Position numbers and translations under genes: made by a program. A DNA stretch of 64,000 nt from Bryobacterales bacterium (GTDB lineage Bacteria; Acidobacteriota; Terriglobia; Bryobacterales; Bryobacteraceae): positions 51,004 to 115,003 of the forward strand of contig CANFEY010000006.1 of NCBI GenBank assembly GCA_947446025.1, written 5' to 3'. Positions 27,508-37,994 of this stretch are shown one piece after another (the first letter of the stretch is position 1; the number at the start of each line of letters is the position of its first letter). Below the pieces are notes generated by a model that saw only the letters and a list, made by a program, of their open reading frames with translations, had not been told where the DNA came from and searched no databases.

Positions 27508-29724
27508 TTAGCGGCGGTACTTGAAGGTCAGCGTTGTTTCTTCGTCCATGACCAGCGCTCGGGCGAACTGGTAGGAATTGCCGGTGCGCGGGACGTTGAC
27601 GGAGATAGGCAGGACTCCGGCGACGCGCTGTTGCAGGTTTGAGACGTTGCTTGAGCGCGGGATTACCGGCAGCGGGGGAATCCTTGGCGCTGGGGCGGAG
27701 CGAGTCTGTTGGGAATCGAAACGGAAGGTTTGCGACATTTCCGCGGATTCGGCCTTCAGCAACGAAGTCTCAGCCATCACGGTGACGGATTCCGTGGTCG
27801 CCCCAACCTCCAGAACCGCGTTGGCGGTTGTCACGCGTGCGGGGTTGTAGTCGAGTTCGCGCACGTAAATCTTGAATCCGGGCACGTTGACCATGACGGA
27901 CAGTCTTTCCGGCGGCAGATTAGAGATAGCCCAACGGCCTGAGGCGTCGCTTCGGGCGTTATAGGTTGCTCCGGTTCCGATTACGCGCACGTCGATTCTG
28001 GCGCTCGCAATGATTCCGCCCGCAGGGTCCACAACGACGCCGCCGAGCACACCGGGCCGAAGCGTCTCCGCATTTGATCCCAGCGCCATCACGGGCAGTG
28101 ACAGCAGCGCGGCGTTATCGAGCGACACTTCGCGCGCGTCTTCGCCGGTGGAGGCACGCAGCAAGAGTGCGGAGATCGCGTTGCCCGCAAAGTCCGCCAC
28201 CTTGTAGCGTTGCGGCAGAAACACTTCCCACTGCATCTGGCCGATAGGGATGTCCATCTTTGGCAGGGTCAGCTCGGCGTCGCCTTTCTTGGCGAAGGGA
28301 GCGCCTGCGTGCAGGAACACGAAGGTCACCTGATAGGCATCCGTTGGACGGAAGCCTGCGCGCAGCAGCGGGACCCGGTTGCCGTCCGCGCCTTGCACGG
28401 GCTTGACCTTCTCTCCGGCCACGTCGGCGGAGAGGATGGATGCGCCGGCGGGGAGTTCCAGCTTGAGGAATGGTTGGGCTTTGTTCTTGACGGTCAACTT
28501 GACCTCGGTGAGTGACCGGCCTTCGCTGGTGACCAGCGTGGTGACGACAGCGCGTTGCGCGACGGCGGCGACGAGGGCACTCTCCGGGAAGCGGACCCAT
28601 TCGAGCGCCACTGCGGGCGCTTCGGCGGGGCGTTTCTGATAGCGGAACGCGGCGTGCAGGGTTGTGTTCGCGAGGCTGCGGAGGGTGTCATGGGTTTCCT
28701 TGAGGTCGATGCGCTGCAGGCCGCCTTTTTCGCCCGCCGTCAACTCCATCGCACCCTGGCCTTCGATGAGGACCTCTCCGGTTTCGCGCTGCGTGCCGGT
28801 GAAGGTAAGCAGAGGGACCTCGATTTGTTTTGACATACTTTCGCGCGAGAAGGAGATGAGGAACTCATGCGCGCGGGCCGCTGGATCACTCACCGTGAGC
28901 AGCAGCGTGGTGCCTTGCATCTCGTTACCGGAAACCGTGGGACCGGTGGCTCCGGTTAACTCAAAACCCGTGGGGATGGGCACGCGGAACTGCGATGGCT
29001 CGCCTTGCACCACGGTGATCGCGGTGAGCGCCGCTACGGCGACGTCGTTCTCTGAGACCGAAACCAGGGTCTTCACGTCAGAGAGGAAACGCACTTCCTT
29101 GGGGGCGGCGGTCGAATTGAGGCGCGCGGCCCACCAGATATTGCTGATCTGGCCGGGAACCAGCACGGCCTCAACCGTAGTGCGGCCGTTGCTTGTAGTC
29201 CGCGACGTGATGATCCCCGGCGTGAGATTCACCAGCGTCTGCGCGCCAGGGACCACCAGCGTCAAGCGCACGGCTCCGGCGGACGGGGCGGGAAGGTTGA
29301 AGGACGCGCGGCCGGCTTCCGTGTTTAGCGGCAACGCGGTGGTCAGCGTGACGTCGAAGGCGCCGGGTCCGGGCAAGAGCGCGGAATGAATTCCGCTGGC
29401 CTGTTCCAGAGGCAGATCGGCGCCGCTGCGTTGTGCGTCGGTGACGATGAAGCCGGTGACCAGCGGGACCTTGCTGTTGCCGGAGGAGAGCGTCTCGCCA
29501 TGGAGCGCGACGGTGCCGGCCACGGATTCAGCCTGCACGGAGAGTAAGACTTCCGCGCTCTTGAGCAAGTGTCCGATAGGCGCGGCCTCAGGCGAACGCG
29601 GAGGGCGGGCGGCGCGTTCCACCAGTGCGTTGTATTCGTCCGACGGAAGAGCGACGTTGCCCGGCGCAGGGACGACCTGCGCGAACGCAACGGTGGAAAA
29701 TACGGCGGTCAGTAGCATCCTCAC
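27508..29724 (-). CDS. Secreted protein with C-terminal carboxypeptidase-regulatory-like (CnaB) domain
   Basis: GTG start in GTGA overlap with upstream gene; PGVLGGVVVDPAGGIIASARIDVRVIGTG...WAISNLPPERLSVMVNVPGF. Confidence 0.75.
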   Translation of the reverse strand: MRMLLTAVFSTVAFAQVVPAPGNVALPSDEYNALVERAARPPRSPEAAPIGHLLKSAEVLLSVQAESVAGTVALHGETLSSGNSKVPLVTGFIVTDAQRSGADLPLEQASGIHSALLPGPGAFDVTLTTALPLNTEAGRASFNLPAPSAGAVRLTLVVPGAQTLVNLTPGIITSRTTSNGRTTVEAVLVPGQISNIWWAARLNSTAAPKEVRFLSDVKTLVSVSENDVAVAALTAITVVQGEPSQFRVPIPTGFELTGATGPTVSGNEMQGTTLLLTVSDPAARAHEFLISFSRESMSKQIEVPLLTFTGTQRETGEVLIEGQGAMELTAGEKGGLQRIDLKETHDTLRSLANTTLHAAFRYQKRPAEAPAVALEWVRFPESALVAAVAQRAVVTTLVTSEGRSLTEVKLTVKNKAQPFLKLELPAGASILSADVAGEKVKPVQGADGNRVPLLRAGFRPTDAYQVTFVFLHAGAPFAKKGDAELTLPKMDIPIGQMQWEVFLPQRYKVADFAGNAISALLLRASTGEDAREVSLDNAALLSLPVMALGSNAETLRPGVLGGVVVDPAGGIIASARIDVRVIGTGATYNARSDASGRWAISNLPPERLSVMVNVPGFKIYVRELDYNPARVTTANAVLEVGATTESVTVMAETSLLKAESAEMSQTFRFDSQQTRSAPAPRIPPLPVIPRSSNVSNLQQRVAGVLPISVNVPRTGNSYQFARALVMDEETTLTFKYRR

Positions 29725-31565
29725 TTCACACCTCCCTTTTTGTCTTTCTGGTAGCTGAACTCCAACACCGCGCCTAGTCCTTCGCCGGTCAACTCGGAGA
29801 CCAGGAATGCCGACGGACCAACGGAAGGAAACGTGACGCGCGCGGGCAACGCCTCGGCTGCTTTGCGGTTCCCTGCCCGGTTGCGGTACTGCTCGATCAA
29901 CGCCTGCGTGGAGGCCTGGGCGGGAGAGCCATTCACGCGCGCCGCGGCGTTCTCCAGCACTGTGGCCGCGTTCAGGACTTCGGATGCGGCGGGTTCGTAG
30001 TCCTGCATGCGGAACGCGCCGGGATCGACAGCGAGCCGGTAGAGCGGGGGGAAATACAGCACTAAGCCGGTGCGCGAGACGGGCAGATCGAGCACCGGGA
30101 GCGCGAGCGAGGCGTGGCCTTTTTCGAGCCACGCGGTGCCGCGTAGGGAGTACAGGATTTCGATGGCGAAGGGCGGGGCTTCGTCCCCGGCGCGCCCCTT
30201 GGCCAGCGGGAAGAGCAATCCTCCGTTAGGCGCTTCGCCCGGACGGACAGGGCGGCCTGTCAAGGATGAACTCCATACCTGGGCTCCGGCGGGGAGCGTG
30301 ATGCCCACGAAGTTGCGCTGGTTGTTGCGGACCGCGTAGCGGGCTTGCACCAGCGTCTTCCCCTCCGCGGTCAGCAGCACGCGGTAGCGAGCCTCTTCTA
30401 TGTTGGCGGTGAGCACGGCTTGCTGCGCGTAGCGGGCGACGTCCACGCTCAGCGAGCGCGACGGCGCGCCTGCCCGGAGGCGGAACGCCGAGAGCGACGG
30501 CGACTGCCGGGCAGCAATGCTTGCGCCCAGTTCGGCTGCATCGGCGGGATCTAAACCTTGCGGGCGTGTGGCTTTGATTTCGCCCGCGCCCAGAATTTCC
30601 ACGGCCACGCTGCCGGATTCGCGCTCCACGTCGAGCACTTGCAGCAGCGGGATGGTCATGGTCCCATCGCGCGGCAGGCGGGCTTCGGCTTGGATGAGGA
30701 ATTTGGCGGCGCGATCCACGGGGTCAAGGAAATGGATGATCAGCTCGCCGTTGCGGAGGTCCCAATCGGCGACGTTGGCTCCAGGAACCTGGTTGATGGT
30801 CAGCGCAGCGGGGACTTGCATGCGGAGCTCAGTGGCCGCGCCCCGCAATACTTCCAGCTCGACTTCGGCGTTGAGCGTGGACCCATCTTCGCCGGCTCCG
30901 AACAGCTGCATCAGGGACGCCTTCATTCGTGTGGGCAGCTCCTCGCGGCGTTCTTCGATCTTCTTGCGCCAGGTGAAACCCAGGGGCTCAGATCCACGGG
31001 CGTAGGCGAGCCAGCGGGTGGGGGAACTTTCCTGGAGCACGCCGCCGGTCACGTTTACCTGGACGTCGGAGCCGGGGGGCAACACTGCGGCGGCGGTGAT
31101 TCCGGAGCTGCCCGCAGGCAGCCAGAGCCGTTCTTCGCCACCGGACGAAACGACTGCGAAGGCGACGTCCAAGGCCAGCACGGAGCGCCCGCGGCGGGAA
31201 AGCAGCGCGGTGAGTTGTCCGGCGCGATCCGGGGTCAGCGAGACGATTTCGCCGTTGACGCGGGCTTCGCGCACCAGCAGGCCTTGCGGGATCGGCACGC
31301 GCACCCAACCGTCGGTGAGCACATCCACGGTGAGGCTGGCGCGGCCTGTGGCGACGGCCGCCTCTACGCGAAGGTCGTAGTCGACGCGGGTCAGGACGGC
31401 GCGTGCCGCTGGCGGCTCAGGCGGGAGTTCCGCGGGGAATGCCCGGCCTCGCAGCGCGTCGTAATCTCGAACTGGGATGACCACCCATCCGGGTGAGCGG
31501 GGCGCATCCTCCGCCTGTATCCATAAGGAAGAAACAAGTACCACGACCGCGTACAGCTTCGCCAT
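29721..31565 (-). CDS. Secreted hypothetical beta-rich protein
   Basis: Signal peptide MAKLYAVVVLVSSLWIQAEDA; GTGA coupling to downstream gene. Confidence 0.65.
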   Translation of the reverse strand: MAKLYAVVVLVSSLWIQAEDAPRSPGWVVIPVRDYDALRGRAFPAELPPEPPAARAVLTRVDYDLRVEAAVATGRASLTVDVLTDGWVRVPIPQGLLVREARVNGEIVSLTPDRAGQLTALLSRRGRSVLALDVAFAVVSSGGEERLWLPAGSSGITAAAVLPPGSDVQVNVTGGVLQESSPTRWLAYARGSEPLGFTWRKKIEERREELPTRMKASLMQLFGAGEDGSTLNAEVELEVLRGAATELRMQVPAALTINQVPGANVADWDLRNGELIIHFLDPVDRAAKFLIQAEARLPRDGTMTIPLLQVLDVERESGSVAVEILGAGEIKATRPQGLDPADAAELGASIAARQSPSLSAFRLRAGAPSRSLSVDVARYAQQAVLTANIEEARYRVLLTAEGKTLVQARYAVRNNQRNFVGITLPAGAQVWSSSLTGRPVRPGEAPNGGLLFPLAKGRAGDEAPPFAIEILYSLRGTAWLEKGHASLALPVLDLPVSRTGLVLYFPPLYRLAVDPGAFRMQDYEPAASEVLNAATVLENAAARVNGSPAQASTQALIEQYRNRAGNRKAAEALPARVTFPSVGPSAFLVSELTGEGLGAVLEFSYQKDKKGGVK

Positions 31566-31841
31566 ATCTGACTCCTTCGCGTGAGTGGTGAAGGAGTGCA
31601 GACACACGTCTGGCGTGAGCGCTGGACGCGAATTTCCGGCACGGACCCCTTGTAGCGGGAGCTGATTTAACCTCCGCTTTCACCCTCAGTGGCGCCAGAA
31701 TACACCCGAATGGCAGTGGTGGCAAGAACTATTTTTGGGTTTGGTTAGTACCGTCTGACCGCTCCCTAATGGTCGCGGTTCGGTGGGGGGCGTGTTACCG
31801 AGCGGCGTGCGTGAGCAAGCGGTAGCCGGAAGCGTTTGCGG

Positions 31842-32960
31842 CTAGAGTGAGCGTAGTTCGACGCGGGACTGGCTACCCCACTTTGCGGTTTGGCGGCGGA
31901 GGTGGGGAGGGGCGGTGTTGGCGGCTTCGATGGCGCGCTCAAAGGCGGAGCGGGCATCGGTGGCGCGGTTCGAGGATTTGTGGACGCGGCCCAGCCAGTA
32001 GAGGCCTTGCGGGTCATACTCGCGGCGCTCGACGTAGGTTTCGAGTTGCGTGCAGGCCTGGTCCAAATTGTTGAGCGCGAAATTTGTGGCTCCCAGATCA
32101 CGCCAGACTTCGCTGGAGCTGTGCTTCTGATCGAGAGCGTGGGCCTTGGCTATGTGACTCAACGCATCTTCGAATCGATTCTGCTCGCGGGCGATGACGC
32201 CGAGCTGGTGGTGCGCGCCGGGGTCGGCTGGATCGATCTGGGCGGCCTTGCTGAAGCGCGCGATGGCTTCGGTGTAGTTGCGGCGTTCCTGATAAATGAG
32301 GCCGAGCTGGTATTGCGCGTCGGCGTCGTGGGGGTTGAGGGTGGAAGCTTCCAGGTTGCGGCGGAAGTTCTGGCGGGAGCGCAGACCATTGCCGAAGCCG
32401 TCGGCATAGGAACGCAGGACCGGGTAGAGCCAGATCAGCATGAAGGGCGAGAGAAAGAAGTACGGAACGCCGCCGAGTTGATCCCATCCGAAGTAGCCGC
32501 CGATGGCGACGGCACATGCTCCAGCGGCGGTGGCGATGGCTTGCGGGATGCTGGCTCCGGTAACGGCTTGGATGGCGAAGGCGGAGAGAATGAGGAAGTA
32601 GGCAATGGCCGCGATGCGTGCAATGGTGAGGGCCTGCGGGGCGAGCCAGACGAGGAGCAAGATGGGCAGGTGCGCGGCGGTCCAGGCGATGAGCGTGCAG
32701 GCCAGCATGGGGGCGTAATCGCGCTGGAGGGCGACGCCCATGCTGCCGCGTCCCAGCCAGGAGGCGGTGATGAGGACAGCGGCGGGCGCGAACAGGAAGG
32801 CCACGGGGGCGAGGCTCGAGAGCGACTGCATGGCGACAGCGACGATGGCGGCGGCGACGGCGGCGAAAAGCAGGCTGCCGGTATCGAGCATGGCACCGAA
32901 GGCTTTCGTGGGCTGGACGTAGACGCGCAGGAGGATCTTGAGCTGGTCCAGCATTTCCAA
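31842..32960 (-). CDS. Membrane protein with Yip1-like N-terminus and C-terminal TPRs
   Basis: Multiple hydrophobic segments, then DADAQYQLGLIYQERRNYTEAIARFSKAAQIDPADPGAHHQLG. Confidence 0.8.
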   Translation of the reverse strand: MEMLDQLKILLRVYVQPTKAFGAMLDTGSLLFAAVAAAIVAVAMQSLSSLAPVAFLFAPAAVLITASWLGRGSMGVALQRDYAPMLACTLIAWTAAHLPILLLVWLAPQALTIARIAAIAYFLILSAFAIQAVTGASIPQAIATAAGACAVAIGGYFGWDQLGGVPYFFLSPFMLIWLYPVLRSYADGFGNGLRSRQNFRRNLEASTLNPHDADAQYQLGLIYQERRNYTEAIARFSKAAQIDPADPGAHHQLGVIAREQNRFEDALSHIAKAHALDQKHSSSEVWRDLGATNFALNNLDQACTQLETYVERREYDPQGLYWLGRVHKSSNRATDARSAFERAIEAANTAPPHLRRQTAKWGSQSRVELRSL

Positions 32961-33020
32961 CGATTCTACCTGAATCCGCGCGGGGGTTGCGCGCGCAGCG
33001 GTGCTGCGGTATTAACGAGC

Positions 33021-33866
33021 ATGCTCAGATGCGCCCTGCTGTTGGTCTTTGTGTTCACGGTGCGCGGACAAAGTTTCGAGGCGGCGACGGTGAAGCCGGC
33101 GTCACCGAATGGGCGGCTATCGGCTATGCCTGCCATGCTCCAGAACGGTCCCGCTGGAGACGGGATTCGATTTCAAGGGGGGCCGGGGAGCAGTACTCCG
33201 GATCGGATCGACTACGTCAGCGCCAGCCTGAAGCCGTTGCTTGCCCGGGCGTACGACGTGAAGACCGACCAGGTTTCGGGGCCCGATTGGCTCGGTGACG
33301 AACGCTTCGATGTGCAGGCGACGATGGCTCCTGGGACAAATGCTGCGCAGTTGCGGGTGATGTTGCAGCAGTTGTTGGGCGAACGGTTCCAGGTCCGCAT
33401 ACATCGCGAAACGAAGCCGTTGCGCGCTTATCTGTTGACCGTGATCAAGGGCGGGTCGAAGTTGCAAGCCGCGAAGAAATTGCCCGAATACAAGGACGAC
33501 GAAGAAGCCAAGGCGGCGCGGGAAAAAAGCGGGAGGGAAGCGCTGGAGGCTATGGTTGCGAGAAACGCGGAGTCGGGTCCGTTCAATAGCATGGGGCACG
33601 CCAGTTCCACGGTGGCCAAACTCGCCGACCGGCTAAGGCGGGAACTGGAGCGACCCGTGATCGACAAAACGGGGATCGACGGCATCTACTCTTACAATTT
33701 GGAATGGGCCCCCGACGGAGCGCGCACGCGGGACGGTGCTCCCTCCACGCTCCCATCCATCTTTGCCGCCGTGGAAGAGCAGCTCGGCCTGCATTTGCAG
33801 GCGGAGACGGTGCAGTCCGAAATCCTGGTGATCGACAGCGCCCAACGGGTCCCCGCCGAAAACTAG
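33021..33866 (+). CDS. TIGR03435 family protein
   Basis: FEAATVKPASPNG, GGPGSSTPDRIDYVSASLKPLLARAYDVKTDQVSGPDWLGDERFDVQATMAPGT...VIDKTGIDGIYSYNLEWAPD. Confidence 0.92.
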   Translation: MLRCALLLVFVFTVRGQSFEAATVKPASPNGRLSAMPAMLQNGPAGDGIRFQGGPGSSTPDRIDYVSASLKPLLARAYDVKTDQVSGPDWLGDERFDVQATMAPGTNAAQLRVMLQQLLGERFQVRIHRETKPLRAYLLTVIKGGSKLQAAKKLPEYKDDEEAKAAREKSGREALEAMVARNAESGPFNSMGHASSTVAKLADRLRRELERPVIDKTGIDGIYSYNLEWAPDGARTRDGAPSTLPSIFAAVEEQLGLHLQAETVQSEILVIDSAQRVPAEN

Positions 33867-33931
33867 AATTTTACGTGGAAAGGCCGCCTGCGCTATTCTA
33901 AGTTTTTACCCCGAATTCTCAAGGAGCACGA

Positions 33932-34741
33932 ATGGCCTCGATAGATGTCCCGCTAAAGGATGGCGGGTTTGGTTCCACACGGCGCACGGACAACTGGTGG
34001 TTGGAGCCGCTGCTGATTTTCCTGGGATACGCCCTGTTCCTGGGCTATTCCAACTACGCGGTGTTCACGCCGATGTGCGGACCGACGCAGCCTTGTTACG
34101 AGGTGCCGGGGACGAATTACTTGTCGCCGATGTACTCGCCGCTGCTGTTCACCTCCGCGCCGTCGTGGTGGCCTGGGTTCATTCCGTTCTCGGCGGCGAT
34201 GCTGATTTTGTGGGCTCCGGCGGGCTTTCGCTTCACTTGCTACTACTATCGTGGCGCTTACTACAAGGGCTTCTGGGCTGACCCGCTGTCGTGCGCTGTG
34301 GGTGAGCCGGGCTTTCGCGGCAAGAATTATCGCGGGGAGCGTAAGTTTCCGCTCATCATGCAAAACATCCACCGCTACTTCCTTTACTTGGCCATCGTCT
34401 TCATCGTCCTGCTCACTTGGGACGCGTGGCGCGCGCTGTGGTTTCCGGTGGCGGGTGGGGGCGAAGTGTTCGGCATCGGATTGGGCACGCTGATCATGAT
34501 CGGCAACCCGATCCTGCTGGGCTTGTATGCTTTCGGATGCCACTCCTTCCGGCACTTGATCGGCGGGCGCAAGGACGTGATGAGCGGCTCTTCGGTGACC
34601 AAGAGCTGCTACGACTGCGTATCGCACTTGAACAAGAACCACATGAAGTGGGCGTGGATTTCGATGTTTTACGTGGGCGGCGTCGACCTGTACATTCGTC
34701 TGTGCGCGGCGGGCACGATTACTGATTTGAGGATTCTCTAA
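33932..34741 (+). CDS. sdhC: Succinate dehydrogenase membrane anchor subunit
   Basis: Directly upstream of sdhA/sdhB; hydrophobic helices; QNIHRYFLYLA, FGCHSFRHLIGG. Confidence 0.85.
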   Translation: MASIDVPLKDGGFGSTRRTDNWWLEPLLIFLGYALFLGYSNYAVFTPMCGPTQPCYEVPGTNYLSPMYSPLLFTSAPSWWPGFIPFSAAMLILWAPAGFRFTCYYYRGAYYKGFWADPLSCAVGEPGFRGKNYRGERKFPLIMQNIHRYFLYLAIVFIVLLTWDAWRALWFPVAGGGEVFGIGLGTLIMIGNPILLGLYAFGCHSFRHLIGGRKDVMSGSSVTKSCYDCVSHLNKNHMKWAWISMFYVGGVDLYIRLCAAGTITDLRIL

Positions 34742-34744
34742 CCA

Positions 34745-36562
34745 ATGGCTGACTATCCGATTCATGAATTCGACGTGCTTGTGGTCGGCGCCGGTGGTGC
34801 TGGATTGCGGGCGGCCATTGAAGCGTCTAAAGCTGGGGCAAAGACCGCTGTCGTTACCAAGAGCCTGTTGGGCAAAGCCCACACCGTAATGGCTGAAGGC
34901 GGCATGGCGGCGGCGATGGGCAATGCCGATGATCGCGACAACTGGCGCGTACATTTCGCGGACACGATGCGCGGCGGGCAGTATCTGAACAACTGCAACA
35001 TGGCGCTGCACCACGCGAAGGAAGCTCCGGCGCGCGTGCATGAGATGGAAGCCTGGGGAGCGATTTTCGACCGCACCAAGGACGGCCGCATCAATCAGCG
35101 CAACTTCGGCGGGCATCGCTATCCGCGCCTCGCGCACGTGGGCGACCGCACAGGGCTGGAGATGATCCGCACGTTGCAGGATCACGGGATTCACCAGGGG
35201 CTGGAAGTGTTCGCGGAGACAACGATGGTCCGCTTGCTGATGGACGGCGGGCGTTGCGCGGGGGCGTTTGCCTATGACCGGGAGCGCGGGCGCTTCATGG
35301 TGTTCCATGCGAAGGCGGTGGTTCTAGCTACGGGCGGTGTGGGACGCAGCTTCCGCGTCACGTCGAATAGCTGGGAGTACACGGCGGACGGGCAGGCTCT
35401 GGCCTACAACGTCGGTGCGGCGCTGCTGGACATGGAATTTGTGCAGTTCCATCCGACGGGCATGGTGTGGCCTCCGTCGGTCAAGGGCATTCTTGTCACC
35501 GAAGGCGTGCGCGGCGAAGGCGGCGTGCTGAAGAACAAAGACGGAAAGCGGTTCATGTTCGATGACATCCCGGACAACTACAAGCCGCAGACCGCCGACA
35601 ATCCGGAAGAAGGCTGGCGTTACACGCAGGGCGACAAGAGCGCCCGGCGTCCGCCGGAATTGCTCACGCGGGACCACGTGGCGCGCTGCATCAATCGCGA
35701 AGTGAAGGCGGGGCGCGGGAGTCCGCATGGGGGCGTGTTCCTGGACATTGCCTGGATCGGGAAGAAGATTCCGAACGGCGCGGAGCACATCAAGAAAAAG
35801 CTGCCGAGCATGTATCACCAGTTCAAGCAGCTAGCGGATCTGGACATCACAAAGGAGCCGATGGAAGTCGGCCCCACCACGCATTACATGATGGGCGGAA
35901 TTCAGGTGGACGCGGATTCGCAGATGTCGACGGTACCGGGGCTGTTCGCCGCGGGCGAATGCGCCGCGGGCTTGCACGGTGCGAACCGGCTGGGCGGCAA
36001 TTCGCTGTCCGATCTGGTTGTGTTCGGCAAGCGGGCGGGTGAGTATGCCGCGAAGTACGCGAAATCGAACGGAGCCACCAAGCTCAACATGTCCGACGTG
36101 GAGGAGACGGCTAAATGGTGTCTGACACCATTTGAGCGCGGCGCGGCGGGCGAGAATCCGTTCGCGGTGCAGAGTGAACTGCAGGACGTGATGCAGAACC
36201 TGGTAGGGATTGTGCGGGTGGAATCCGAAATGCAGCAGGCGCTTGAGAAAATCGAGCAACTGCGCAAGCGGGCCGTCAAGGCAGGCATCACCGGCAACAT
36301 CGAATACAACAACGGCTGGCACACCGCCTTGGATCTTGAGAACATGCTGGCGATCTCCGAGATGATCGCGCTCTCCGGCATCGAGCGCAAGGAAAGCCGC
36401 GGCGGCCACTTCCGTGACGACTTTCCCGAAAAGAGCAATGAGTGGGCCAAGTACAACCTGCGCCTCACGAAGGGCGGCGACGGCAAGCCCAGCATGGAGC
36501 GGGTCCCCGTGGTTCCGCTGACCGACGAGATGAAGCAGATTATTGAGGAGCAGAAGAGCTAA
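34745..36562 (+). CDS. sdhA: Succinate dehydrogenase/fumarate reductase flavoprotein subunit
   Basis: FDVLVVGAGGAGLRAAIEASKAGAKTAVVTKSLLGKAHTVMAEGGMAAAMGN; GLFAAGECAAGLHGANRLGGNSLSDLVVFGKRAG. Confidence 0.97.
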   Translation: MADYPIHEFDVLVVGAGGAGLRAAIEASKAGAKTAVVTKSLLGKAHTVMAEGGMAAAMGNADDRDNWRVHFADTMRGGQYLNNCNMALHHAKEAPARVHEMEAWGAIFDRTKDGRINQRNFGGHRYPRLAHVGDRTGLEMIRTLQDHGIHQGLEVFAETTMVRLLMDGGRCAGAFAYDRERGRFMVFHAKAVVLATGGVGRSFRVTSNSWEYTADGQALAYNVGAALLDMEFVQFHPTGMVWPPSVKGILVTEGVRGEGGVLKNKDGKRFMFDDIPDNYKPQTADNPEEGWRYTQGDKSARRPPELLTRDHVARCINREVKAGRGSPHGGVFLDIAWIGKKIPNGAEHIKKKLPSMYHQFKQLADLDITKEPMEVGPTTHYMMGGIQVDADSQMSTVPGLFAAGECAAGLHGANRLGGNSLSDLVVFGKRAGEYAAKYAKSNGATKLNMSDVEETAKWCLTPFERGAAGENPFAVQSELQDVMQNLVGIVRVESEMQQALEKIEQLRKRAVKAGITGNIEYNNGWHTALDLENMLAISEMIALSGIERKESRGGHFRDDFPEKSNEWAKYNLRLTKGGDGKPSMERVPVVPLTDEMKQIIEEQKS

Positions 36563-37299
36563 TGGCCTCCGCAACCTTCCGCATCTGGCGTGGTGAACGC
36601 GGCGCCGGTAAGTTTGTCGATTACACCACTGAGTTTGAAGAAGGCATGGTCGTGCTGGACATGGTCCACAAGATCCAGGCCAATTCCGCCAACGACATGG
36701 CGGTCCGCTGGAATTGCAAAGCGGGCAAGTGCGGTTCGTGCTCGGCGGAAATCAATGGCAAGCCGAAGTTGATGTGCATGACGCGGCTCAACCAGCTCGA
36801 CCTGACGCAGCCGGTCACGGTGGAACCGATGAAGACGTTCCCGCACGTGAAGGATCTGGTCACCGACGTGAGCTGGAACTATCGCGTCAAGAAGAAGATC
36901 CAGAAGTTCACGCCGCGCCCAGCGGACGCAGCCGACGGCACATGGCGCATGCAGCAAGCCGACGTGGATCGCCCGCAGGAATTCCGTAAGTGCATCGAGT
37001 GCTTCCTGTGCCAGGACGTGTGCCACGTGCTGCGCGACCACGACAAACACGACGAATTCATCGGGCCGCGCTTCCTTATCTACACGGCGCAGTTGGAGAT
37101 GCATCCGTTGGATACGGGCGACCGGCTAAAGGCGCTCAAGGACGACTTCAATATCGGTTACTGCAACATCACCAAGTGCTGCACCAAGGTGTGCCCGGAA
37201 GAGATCAAGATCACGGACAACGCGATCATTCCGTTGAAGGAACGCATCGTGGACGAGTACTACGATCCCTTAGGCAAACTATTCAAGATGTTCAAGTAG
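36562..37299 (+). CDS. sdhB: Succinate dehydrogenase/fumarate reductase iron-sulfur subunit
   Basis: CKAGKCGSCSAEINGKPKLMC, CIECFLCQDVC, CNITKCCTKVCPEEI. Confidence 0.97.
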   Translation: MASATFRIWRGERGAGKFVDYTTEFEEGMVVLDMVHKIQANSANDMAVRWNCKAGKCGSCSAEINGKPKLMCMTRLNQLDLTQPVTVEPMKTFPHVKDLVTDVSWNYRVKKKIQKFTPRPADAADGTWRMQQADVDRPQEFRKCIECFLCQDVCHVLRDHDKHDEFIGPRFLIYTAQLEMHPLDTGDRLKALKDDFNIGYCNITKCCTKVCPEEIKITDNAIIPLKERIVDEYYDPLGKLFKMFK

Positions 37300-37355
37300 T
37301 CCGGCTAAGGTGAACCCCGCGTCTCCATCGTCGCCCCAGGTGCCGATGGCTAGAC

Positions 37356-37961
37356 ATGGACGAGACTCCGAAGGCGCGGTCTAGCGCTCTTAGACAAGAT
37401 CTGCTGCGCGGCATCCGCTGGGGCACGATTCTTCTGCTGGTGATGCTGCTGGGGATCACAGCGTACCGCGTGTTGAGTTCCAGCCCGGCGGCTGCCTCAC
37501 AACCAAGAGTAGCCGAGGAGTTGACGGCGGCGCCGGATGTGGCCCCGGCGGCTGCGATTCAGGTAGGCGACGGGGTGTTGAAGGGTCCTGACGCTCCGCT
37601 CGCGCCGGAGTTGCCGAAAGCACGCAAGGCATCGGCAAAGCCTGCACTGGTTCCGGTGGAACCGCCGCAACGGTTGCACGCGCCCAGCTTCGCCCCGCTG
37701 CCGGCTGTAGCCGCGCCGAAGCCGCAGTCCAACGCCTTTGTTCCAGCGCCGCTTCCGGAACCGGCCCCCGCGGTGGGTCCCGCTGTGTTGGACCTCCCCA
37801 TTGCAGGGGCGGTACCCGTCCCGGCCCCTGCGGCCACGCCCGCTCCGGTGGATAATTCCAAACAGAGCAACCGCGCTGTTCGGGCCGTGCGCTCCGTGGG
37901 CCGCTTCTTCCGGCTGGGACGCAAGGACGACAACGCGAAAGAAGAACCCACCAAGAAGTAG
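37356..37961 (+). CDS. Hypothetical Pro/Ala-rich single-pass membrane protein
   Basis: One TM followed by a long low-complexity Pro/Ala/Val region. Confidence 0.6.
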   Translation: MDETPKARSSALRQDLLRGIRWGTILLLVMLLGITAYRVLSSSPAAASQPRVAEELTAAPDVAPAAAIQVGDGVLKGPDAPLAPELPKARKASAKPALVPVEPPQRLHAPSFAPLPAVAAPKPQSNAFVPAPLPEPAPAVGPAVLDLPIAGAVPVPAPAATPAPVDNSKQSNRAVRAVRSVGRFFRLGRKDDNAKEEPTKK

Positions 37962-37994
37962 GTTCTTCAGAGCGCGCCCGCTACACTGGAGGGA

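Noticed and set aside
30107-30132. N-terminal extension of ORF 27508..30132
   Set aside because: Overlaps the upstream gene by about 400 bp with Arg-rich sequence; GTG at 29724 with GTGA coupling and a signal peptide is the natural start.
33870-33900. GCCGCCTGCGCTA as a third family-1 repeat copy
   Set aside because: Only about 12 bases match and no hairpin partner is present.
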